From Bifidobacterium callitrichidarum (lineage in GTDB: Bacteria; Actinomycetota; Actinomycetes; Actinomycetales; Bifidobacteriaceae): a stretch of DNA of 46,129 bases. This document shows positions 39,157 through 46,129 of the stretch, piece after piece; within the stretch, counting starts at the first letter, position 1; every line of letters begins with the position of its first letter. The position numbers were made by a program, and so were the translations under genes. Below the pieces are notes generated by a model. The model was not told where the DNA came from and ran no database searches. It was given only the letters and a program-made list of their open reading frames with translations. Location: assembly GCF_003129905.1 (NCBI RefSeq), contig NZ_QFFM01000027.1:1-46129 (forward strand), in the 5' to 3' direction.

Positions 39157-42100
39157 ATGTTCTGTCCGAATTGCGGCGCAGCCGTGCGCGAGGGTGCGCA
39201 GTTCTGTGCCTCGTGCGGCACGCGCGTGGCCCAGCCCGCGGCCCAGGCGGCCCCGGCCCAGCCTGATGCGGTAAGCGACGCGACCGTACTGTCCACGCAT
39301 GCCCCGGCCGCTCCGGCCGCCGCACAGCCCGCTCAGCCCGCACCGACGCCCGTCGCGCAGCCGACCGGCGCATTCCCGGCCGTCCCCGCACCGACCGTGC
39401 CGGCCCCCAACGCACAGCCGACCACCGCGATTCCGGTGCCGCAGGTTCCGACCCCCGCAGGCCACGGCAGCACCGCAGGCCCAGCCGACCGGCGCATTCC
39501 CCGCGGTTCCCGCTCCCGCTCCCGCCCCGGCACCGGCCCCACAGCCCGCGGCCCAGGCCGGCCCGACCACGCCGACCGGCCCGATTCCGACCCCGGCCGC
39601 CGCGCCCGCACCACAGCCCGGCGCCCCGGCTCCTCAGGCCGCCGCCCAGACCGGTGCGGCACCGGCACCCGCGCAGGTGAAGCCCGCCTCCGCCAACCCG
39701 ATGGTCAAGGAACTCACCAGCGTGGGCAACATGCAGGCCATCGGCGCCTCCGCGGGCATCGGCGTCATCGCGGCGATTGTGCTGTCCGTCTTCCCAGCCA
39801 TCGCGCTCAATTCGTTCGGTAACGGCAGCGTTTTCGGCAACAACGGACTGATGTCCGGCGTGACAGACATGCTGCAGATCACCAACGGCGTCAACTTCTT
39901 CCACTACCTCATCCTCTCCCTGGTGATCGGCGTGGGCGGCGGCTCCAGCATCAACCTGAACACCTCCGCGATCAACGACTATGCCAACCAGCTCACCGGC
40001 GTCGACATCTCCGGCCTCACCTCGAATCTCAACGTATCCAACCTGATCTCCTACCCGCTGGGCCTCACCGGCGTGGCGCTGCTCATCGGCTCTGCCTTCG
40101 GCGCCTACATGGTGTCCCGTCTCAAGGGGATCCGCTTCAAGTTCGCGGGCCTCATCTCCGGCGTCATCGCGGGCGTGCTGTCCGCTCTGGTCGTCACGTT
40201 GCTTTCCGCCATCGGACAGGCGCCGATTGTGGAAAGCAACGTCATCGTGGCCCATCTGTCCGGCGCCACCTGGCGCACGTTCCTGGTGACCTTCCTGCTC
40301 GCCGCCGTCGGCTCGGTGTCCGGCTACGCGCTGGCTCAGTACGCCTCCGACTCCAAGACCGTGTTCCAGGCCTTCTGGCAGTGGCTGCACCGCAGCCGCG
40401 GCTTCGTGCGCTCCACCGCCGAGGTCCTGACGCTGCAGCTCGCCCTGTTCCTGGTGGTTTCCATCGTCGCGCTGTTCGTCGTCACCTTCAAGGCCGGTCA
40501 AGGCATGATTCTGATGACGTTCCCCATCACCATGCTGTTCATCGGCGAGATGTTCTTCACCTTCGCCACGTTCGGCACCATGTCCGTAACCCAGGGGACC
40601 AACCAGCTGCCGTCCAACGCCAGCCTGTTCAGCTCCGACTTGGGCATGTCGGTCTGGCCCATCTGGCTGCTGTTCGTGCTCTTCTTCCTGGTCACGGCGC
40701 TGACCGCCCTGCGCGCATCCGCCCGTAATATGTACGACCCGGCCTACATGGGCTGGAAGCATACCTGGAAGATGCCGGTGGCCGTGATGGTGTTCTGGCT
40801 GCTCGTCAGCGCGATCTTCGGCGCGATCGGCTTCGACCTGGACTCCTTCAATACTCTGCATATGATCATCGCCCCGGCCATGTGGAACTTCATCATCATG
40901 GGCATCTGGGCCGTGCTGGTGGAGGTTGCCGCCATGACCTTCGGCCCGACCATCGTGGTCTCCGTGCCTGCGCTGTGGCCGGCCCTCGTGGGCGGTACCG
41001 TGCGCGCCACCCCGCAGCCGGTGGTCGATTACATCTATGCCTCCGGCGCGATGTTCGGCAAATGGCCCACCTGGGGCGCGCCGAGCGAGGGGGTGTCCGT
41101 CCGCCCTTTTGACGGTGGTTCCAATCCGCCCGCGACGCCGGGAGGTCCGGTAGGCGGTCCGACCCCGCCTGCGACGACCGCTCAGGGATCGCCGAGCGCG
41201 CCTGCCGCAGCTCCGGCTCCCGCCCCCGGTGTGGCTCCGTTCGCAGCTGCGCCGACCGCCGCCCCGACTGCGATTCCGGCTGTACCGGCCGCCGCTCCTA
41301 CTGCGGCGCCCGGTACTCCCGGTGCCGTGCCGGGCGCCGCGACCGTTACGATGACGGCCCAGCAGAAGCGCATCTTCATCATCACCGGAGCCGTGGTGGG
41401 CTTCCTGGTGGTGTTCGGCATCGCGTACGGCGCCCTGTCCTCCTCCGTGTTCAGCGCGAAGAGCGTAGCGAACAGCTACATCTCCGCCATCGAATCCGGC
41501 GACTACGACAAAGCCAATGAAATCGCCAAACCCGCCGTGGATCAGTCCAAGGCCGCACTGCTGACCAGCAAGGCCTCCGCAGGCGAGAACACCACGATCA
41601 CCAACGCGCGCATCTCCGAGACCACCACCAACGCGGACGGCACCGTGACCGCCAAGCTTTCCTACACGCTGGGAGGCAAGGAAGTCACCTCCGACTCCAT
41701 CAAGATGGTGGCCAACGGCAGCAAGTTCCTGATCTTCAAGAACTGGACTGTGACCGAACCGCTGGTCAAGAGCATCAAGGTCTCCCTGCCGAGCTCAATC
41801 GACAGCGTGGTAATCAACGGCGTGACGGTCACGTCGAAGAACTCGACCACCAGCTCGGACGATTACTCCTACTACGGTTCCCTTGAGTTCCCCGTGTACC
41901 CGGGCATCTACAAGGCCACCGCGCCGAAGTCGGAGTACTACAGCAGCAACACCGTCTCCGTGAGCACCAACAGCGATTCCAGCGATTCGCTGAAACTGGA
42001 GTCCACCGACAAGCTGAAGTCCGCGCTGAACGACGCGCTGAAGTCCGCCATCGACGAATGCGCCGCATCCACCGAGGCCGAACCGGAGGGCTGCCCGTTC

Positions 42101-42346
42101 GGCTACTCCTCCTATTACGGCACGAGCCGCTACCGCAATTTCAAGTGGAAGGTCAAGGACTACGCCACAGTGGATGACGTGGAGATGGCCCGCAGCTCGT
42201 ACACCACCAAGGAGGGCGAGGTGAAGATGAACTACGAATACCATTCCAGCGATGGCTGGGAGCCGGAAGACGGTTCACGCTCCTTCACCGCGAACGGCAC
42301 GTTCTCCATCTCCGATGGCAAGGTTTCGGTCAGCATCGCGAACTGA
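39157..42346 (+). CDS. Zinc-ribbon multi-pass membrane protein, frameshifted at 39452-39456
   Basis: The gene starts at ATG 39157 (AAGGGA site) with a zinc ribbon (Cys3, Cys6, Cys17, Cys20), then a Pro/Ala-rich linker. At a run of five C (39452-39456) the frame breaks: upstream sequence reads VPQVPTPAGHG, while the frame that continues to 42346 reads PQATAAPQAQPTGAFPAVP. With four C the two would join. Downstream come about eight membrane helices (near 39740-41030), a second Pro/Ala-rich linker, a single helix (about 41370-41440), and a Ser/Thr-rich extracellular region (41460-42340) that resembles the exported part of TcaA-like proteins. The function is unknown. It may be a sequencing error, a phase-variable tract or a broken gene; an internal start near 39299 would lose the zinc ribbon. 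Confidence 0.8.
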
Positions 42347-42417
42347 TGCAGACTGATTCCGGCCGGAACCCTTCCGCATCGGACTAGATGAGAGGGATTC
42401 CGGCGATTCTCACGAAA

Positions 42418-42457
42418 CAAGCACCCCGCCGTGGCGCACGCTGCGACGGGGTGCTTG
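42418..42457 (+). terminator. Terminator upstream of prs
   Basis: CAAGCACCCCG and CGGGGTGCTTG form an 11-bp stem around an 18-base loop, 71 nt after the membrane protein stop. It is not followed by a clear T-run. Confidence 0.7.
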
Positions 42458-42510
42458 TACACTGGGTAAGGCGAAAATTTACACGGCACTCGAACAAAGG
42501 ATGCGAACGC

Positions 42511-43524
42511 ATGTCGGCGATTCTTGAAGGCACTCCGGATAAACGACTCGTACTGGTCACGGGCCGCGCGTACCCCGAGCTGGCTGAGAAGGTGGCCGAA
42601 TGCTTGGGCACCGAGATTCTTGAGACCACGGCGTATGACTTCGCCAACGGCGAGATGTACGTGCGCTTCGCGGAACCGGTGCGTGGCGCCGACGTGTTCG
42701 CTCTGCAGTGCCATTCGGGCGACATCAACAAGTGGATCATGGAGCAGCTGCTCATGATCGATGCCCTGAAGCGAGCCTCCGCCCGCTCCATCACCGTGGT
42801 GGCGCCGTTCCTGGGATACTCCCGTCAGGATAAGAAGCACCGCGGCCGCGAGCCCATCACCGCCCGTCTCATCTTCGATCTGTTCCGCGCCGCCGGCGCC
42901 GACCGCATCATGACGGTCGATCTGCACGCCGCCCAGGAGCAGGGCTTCTTCGATGGCCCGGTCGATCACCTCACCGCCATGCCGGTGCTGCTTGACTACG
43001 TGCGTGGCGCCGTGGATCTGGACAACACGACTGTTGTCTCCCCGGATGCCGGCCGCATCAAGGTGTCCGAGCAGTGGGCAGCCAAGCTCGGCGGTCTGCC
43101 GCTGGCCTTCATCCACAAGCAGCGCGACATCACGCGCCCGAACCACGCCGAAGCCCACGGCATCATCGGCGATGTGGACGGCCGCGACTGCGTGGTGGTG
43201 GACGATATGGTCGATACCGCCGGCACCATTTGCGAGGCCGTGCGCACGCTGAACGAGTCCGGTGCCAAGTCGGTCACGCTGGTAGCCACGCATGGCCTGC
43301 TGTCCGGCCCGGCCGTGGAACGTCTGGAGCACTGCGGCGCCAAGGAAATCGTGTTCATGGACACCGTCCCGATTCCGGAATCCAAGCGTCTGGACAACAT
43401 GACCGTGCTGTCTGTGGCTCCGCTGCTGGCCGCCGGCATTCGTTCCGTGTTCGAGGAAGGCTCCGTGGCCACGCTGCTGGAGGGTCTGCCGGAGGATATG
43501 CGCCCGCGCAACATCTATGCGTGA
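42511..43524 (+). CDS. prs: Ribose-phosphate pyrophosphokinase (PRPP synthetase)
   Basis: Makes PRPP from ribose-5-phosphate and ATP for nucleotide, His and Trp synthesis. 337 residues. ATP-binding and catalytic features include VAPFLGYSRQDKKHRGREPITARL, the divalent-cation site TVDLHAAQEQGFFDGPVDHL, and the ribose-phosphate loop CVVVDDMVDTAGTICEA. The ATG at 42511 follows an AAAGGATG site and a TACACT -10 box near 42458. It is followed by a strong terminator. Confidence 0.97.
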   Translation: MSAILEGTPDKRLVLVTGRAYPELAEKVAECLGTEILETTAYDFANGEMYVRFAEPVRGADVFALQCHSGDINKWIMEQLLMIDALKRASARSITVVAPFLGYSRQDKKHRGREPITARLIFDLFRAAGADRIMTVDLHAAQEQGFFDGPVDHLTAMPVLLDYVRGAVDLDNTTVVSPDAGRIKVSEQWAAKLGGLPLAFIHKQRDITRPNHAEAHGIIGDVDGRDCVVVDDMVDTAGTICEAVRTLNESGAKSVTLVATHGLLSGPAVERLEHCGAKEIVFMDTVPIPESKRLDNMTVLSVAPLLAAGIRSVFEEGSVATLLEGLPEDMRPRNIYA

Positions 43525-43546
43525 TTGATATTCGATTTTCAGCGAG

Positions 43547-43580
43547 AAGGCCGCCGCCCAACGTAACGGGCGGCGGCCTT
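43547..43580 (+). terminator. Terminator of prs
   Basis: AAGGCCGCCGCCC and GGGCGGCGGCCTT form a 13-bp perfect stem with an 8-base loop, followed by CTTTCGTCTT, 22 nt after the stop. Confidence 0.92.
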
Positions 43581-43592
43581 CTTTCGTCTTGT

Positions 43593-43641
43593 GGCTCCCC
43601 TCAGTCAGCTTCGCTGACAGCTCCCCTCAGAGAGGGGAGCC
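43593..43641. repeat. Single REP-like unit between prs and the YggS gene
   Basis: GGCTCCCCTCAGTCAGCTTC, a GTCAGC/GCTGAC hairpin, and AGCTCCCCTCAGAGAGGGGAGCC: one complete unit of the family seen at 5753-5801 and 19361-19412. On the minus strand its last hairpin lies just past the YggS stop and may act as terminator. Confidence 0.82.
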
Positions 43642-43652
43642 AAAAGACGGCG

Positions 43653-44486
43653 TCAGATGAACGCGCGGGCACCGAAGATGGCGGTGCCGACGCGCACGAT
43701 GGTGGACCCCTCCTCGATGGCGTAGGCCATATCCTGGGTCATGCCCATCGAAAGTTCCTTGCAGTTGGCGGTGCCTTCCGCGCCCGAGGCCAGGATCTGG
43801 TCGCGTGTGCGGCGCAGATGCGCGAAGCCGGCGCGAATCACACGCTCATCGTCCACATGGGCACCGATGGTCATAAGGCCCTGCAGTTCCAGGCCGCCCA
43901 TGGCACCGATGCGCTTGGCCAAGTCGATGGCATGGCTCGGCGCGCAACCGGACTTGGATTCCTCGCCGGACTCGTTGACCTCCAGCAACACGCCCACGGT
44001 CATGCCGTGCATGGTGGCGCGGCGGGCGATCTTCTCCGCCAGTTCGATGGAGTCCACGGACTCGATGGTGTTCACCACCGGCAGCACTTTGCCGATTTTG
44101 TTCGACTGGAGCTGGCCGATGAGGTGGAACGGGATGTGATCCGTCACAGCGGCACCGTCGGCGGCCACCGCGTCATCGCCGCCGACGCCCAGCGCGATGC
44201 CGCGTTCGGCCAGCAGTCGTGTCAGACCGGGGGCCTTGACCACGATCTCCTGCGGACGGTTCTCACCGATCATGTGGATGCCGGCGTCGATTGCGGCCAT
44301 GATCTCGCCCACGTCGCGGGTCTTGGTGGCGGCCAGCAGCTTGACGGAACCGGCCTCGCGTCCAGCCGCGGCCTCGGCCTGCGCGATGCCGTCCAGCACC
44401 TTGTGCACACCGTCCGCGATTTCCTGTGCGCGTGCCTGATCGATGACCTCGTTCGCGAGATCCTTATGGTCCATATATGCCGTCAT
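43653..44486 (-). CDS. YggS/YlmE-family PLP homeostasis protein
   Basis: PLP-binding alanine-racemase-fold protein that balances cellular vitamin B6. 277 residues from the ATG at 44486 (MTAYMDHKDL), which has GGAGA upstream; the longer frame to 44570 has no ribosome site. VKLLAATKTRD supplies the PLP-linking Lys, followed by MIGENRPQEI, HLIGQLQSNKIGKVLP and the phosphate-binding SMGMTQDMAYAIEEGSTIVRVGTAIFG. A 20-residue acidic insertion (GVGGDDAVAADGAAVTD) precedes HLIGQLQ and makes it longer than the usual 230-240. It is monocistronic. Confidence 0.92.
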   Translation of the reverse strand: MTAYMDHKDLANEVIDQARAQEIADGVHKVLDGIAQAEAAAGREAGSVKLLAATKTRDVGEIMAAIDAGIHMIGENRPQEIVVKAPGLTRLLAERGIALGVGGDDAVAADGAAVTDHIPFHLIGQLQSNKIGKVLPVVNTIESVDSIELAEKIARRATMHGMTVGVLLEVNESGEESKSGCAPSHAIDLAKRIGAMGGLELQGLMTIGAHVDDERVIRAGFAHLRRTRDQILASGAEGTANCKELSMGMTQDMAYAIEEGSTIVRVGTAIFGARAFI

Positions 44487-44533
44487 AGTGTTCTCCCCGC
44501 TGAATCGAATCCCCATCTTACCCCGGATATGCA

Positions 44534-44565
44534 AGAGCCTTCCGTGAACGTTCACGGAAGGCTCT
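44534..44565. promoter_or_regulatory. Perfect 32-bp palindrome upstream of the YggS gene
   Basis: AGAGCCTTCCGTGAAC is followed immediately by its exact complement, with no loop. It lies 48 nt upstream of the YggS start. No T-run is present on either side. It may be an operator or a terminator for the right-hand gene. Confidence 0.6.
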
Positions 44566-44598
44566 CTCACCTAGGGACGATTACCAAATCATCTCCTG

Positions 44599-44842
44599 TC
44601 CTCCGGCCCAGCAATTATGGACTCACGCTCCGCGCGAGACCCAAACCTACCTTCGCTCAGCTATCGCCTCGCTCAGGCTACGCCTACGAAAAGCCCACCG
44701 GGCTTTCCGCTTAACGGCATTCCTCCGGCCCAGCAATTACGGACTCACGCTCCGCGCGAGACCCAAACCTACCTTCGCTCAGCTATCGCCTCGCTCAGGC
44801 TACGCCTACGAAAAGCCCATCGGGCTTTCCGCTTAACGGCGT
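44599..44842 (-). repeat. 122-bp tandem duplication carrying the hypBA1 terminator
   Basis: Units 44599-44720 and 44721-44842 differ at three positions. Each contains GAAAGCCC/GGGCTTTTC, the terminator hairpin of the minus-strand GH127 gene (44687-44707 and 44809-44829). The right unit also includes the stop and last codon and a half of that gene. Inside each unit CGCTCAGCTATCGCCT and CGCTCAGGCTACGCCT form a 16-bp imperfect direct repeat. The rest of the 44487-44832 gap holds only the 32-bp palindrome. Confidence 0.9.
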
Positions 44843-46129
44843 AGCCATACCCTCATCTCGCCGAGATCGCGGTTGGCCCAGGAGTAGTAGGGCACCAGGG
44901 TGAGGGTGGCGGGCTCGGCTGCGGGCTCGTCGTCGGCCGGGGCGTACAGCGGGGCGTCCTCGGCATCGGCCGTCACGCGCACGGCGGGCAGAGCGATCGC
45001 GTCCACACCACCCAGCAGATCGGCCTTGAACTCGGCCTTGGCGTCGGAGGCGCGCACGCCGTCGGCCAGACGGTAGTTCCACAGGTCGCCGGGGTTGTCG
45101 GCCTGTTCGGCGCAGTAGACCAGCGGGCCGCGCATCACGGCCACCTGGCCGGCATCGGAACGCACATGCGAGTTGGCGCGCACGAACTTCACGCTCATAT
45201 CCAGGTCAAGGGCGATCTCCAGCGTGTCGCCGGCGTTGACCGTCAGGTACACGAACCCGTCCTCGACCCCGGCGGAAGCGGGCTTGCCGTTCACCGTCAG
45301 CGCATACTTGCCCAGCGACCAGCCGGGGATGCGCAGACCGAAACGCACCGAGCTCAGCTCGGCGGAGGCGGGCAGGCCCACCGTGTACTCCACATGGCCG
45401 TCCCACGGGAAGTTCGAACGCTGCTCGACGGTCAGACCGGAGGCGAACGAGGCGTTGTTGGCGATGAACTGGTGGCTCAGCACCGTATTGCCGCCGTCGC
45501 GCTCGGTGTAGATGTACCGGTCCACGGAGGCGATCAGACGCGCGATGTTCGCCGGGCAGCAGGCGCAGCCGAACCAGTCCACGCGATGGGACAGCACGTG
45601 GTGACGGTCCGGGTTGGCCAGCCCGTCGGGCGTGGTCTCCAAAGCGTTGACGTAGTAGTACTGACGGCCGTCCAGGGAGATGCCGGCGATCGAGCCGTTG
45701 AACAGCTCCTTCTCCAGCACGTCCGCGTACTCGCCCTTGGCCTCGATGTCCAGCATCTGCTGGGCGAACATGCTCATGGACACGGACGCACAGGTCTCGC
45801 CGTACATCGTGTCGTTCGGCAGATCGTAATCGTAGGTGAACGACTCACCCACATGGGTGGAGCCGATTCCGCCGGTCACGTACATGCGCTTGGTGACGAT
45901 GTTCCGCCAGAAACGCCTGGCCGTCTCGATCAGGCCCTCGTCGCCCAGCAGACGGCCCACATGCGCCACACCGGTGCACAGGTAACCGACGCGCACGGCA
46001 TGACCGTCCGCGGTCTGCTGGTCACGCACCGGCTGCGCCGCCTGGAAATACGTGGGCTTGTAGAAGCCGAGGTCCGGGAAGATGTTGTCGCCGTTCAGGG
46101 CCTTGAGCTGCTTGGTGTAGAACTCGGGC
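44833..46129 (-). CDS. hypBA1: Beta-L-arabinofuranosidase, GH127 (partial, 5' end outside window)
   Basis: Releases L-arabinose from beta-1,2-linked arabinofuranosyl disaccharide of plant hydroxyproline-rich glycoproteins. The window holds the last 432 codons; the start lies to the right. The zinc/cysteine active site is visible: the Glu and Cys of MYGETCASVSM and the Cys pair in WFGCACCPANIAR, one of which is the nucleophile in the characterised B. longum enzyme. KRMYVTGGIGSTHVGESFTYDYDLPND is the family signature. C-terminal beta-sandwich domains follow. In B. longum this gene lies in a cluster for hydroxyproline-linked arabinan use. I infer identity from these motifs and the genus; a close GH127 paralogue is the alternative. 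Confidence 0.88.
   Translation of the reverse strand, partial: PEFYTKQLKALNGDNIFPDLGFYKPTYFQAAQPVRDQQTADGHAVRVGYLCTGVAHVGRLLGDEGLIETARRFWRNIVTKRMYVTGGIGSTHVGESFTYDYDLPNDTMYGETCASVSMSMFAQQMLDIEAKGEYADVLEKELFNGSIAGISLDGRQYYYVNALETTPDGLANPDRHHVLSHRVDWFGCACCPANIARLIASVDRYIYTERDGGNTVLSHQFIANNASFASGLTVEQRSNFPWDGHVEYTVGLPASAELSSVRFGLRIPGWSLGKYALTVNGKPASAGVEDGFVYLTVNAGDTLEIALDLDMSVKFVRANSHVRSDAGQVAVMRGPLVYCAEQADNPGDLWNYRLADGVRASDAKAEFKADLLGGVDAIALPAVRVTADAEDAPLYAPADDEPAAEPATLTLVPYYSWANRDLGEMRVWLRR

Overview
The window looks like a chromosomal segment of Bifidobacterium longum or a very close relative. The evidence is high-GC coding sequence, an actinobacterial initiator tRNA, a GlnR-type nitrogen regulator, an actinobacterial DUF2469 gene, gatCAB, a long Asp/Arg-rich Rho, and at the right edge a GH127 beta-L-arabinofuranosidase that matches HypBA1 of B. 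longum. Most of it is housekeeping core genome, but the intergenic DNA is unusually rich in small repeats. The species name is my inference from recognised families.

Layout. 1-2600: a MITE, tRNA-fMet, an orphan BrnA/CopG-like antitoxin, a sortase-anchored surface protein, and a gap with three perfect DnaA boxes. 2610-9251: glgE (maltosyltransferase), ppa with a duplicated 3' end, a repeat cluster with a second MITE, the Mn exporter mntP, a membrane protein, glnR and nth. 9252-14194: a gap with four 51-bp repeat units, a family-5 solute-binding protein and valS. 14215-22665 (minus strand): a secreted low-complexity protein, chorismate mutase, rho, an FAD oxidoreductase, DUF2469 and a GNAT acetyltransferase. 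22800-31797 (minus strand): gatCAB, a two-gene ABC-2 exporter, a TrmH-like methyltransferase, a PRTase-like protein and rmuC. 31908-35423: a copper island (csoR/copA divergent pair with a CsoR-type operator) bracketed by two more MITE copies. 35510-38940: aquaglyceroporin, tRNA-Lys, a 19-bp repeat array, and the rpsF-ssb-rpsR-rplI operon with a likely autoregulatory leader. 39157-46129: a zinc-ribbon membrane protein split by a one-base frameshift, prs, a YggS-type PLP protein, a tandemly duplicated terminator unit, and the 3' part of hypBA1.

Themes. (1) A family of about 123-bp MITEs (four copies, 26-bp terminal inverted repeats, 8-9 bp target duplications at two copies) carries in its core the same GGCTCCCCT...AGGGGAGCC palindromic unit that also occurs alone or in inverted pairs between genes, where it can act as a terminator, and once inside the copA reading frame. 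(2) copA is odd in three ways: a cupredoxin domain precedes the pump, the nucleotide-binding domain is almost entirely missing, and a YHS metal-binding domain is fused at the C-terminus but retains its own Shine-Dalgarno sequence and ATG. (3) Many genes have a TANNNT -10 box 6-8 nt before the start codon, which predicts leaderless mRNAs; this moves several starts downstream of the longest open frame. (4) Several intergenic regions hold unexplained ordered repeats (9273-9470, 36899-37025, 44599-44842).
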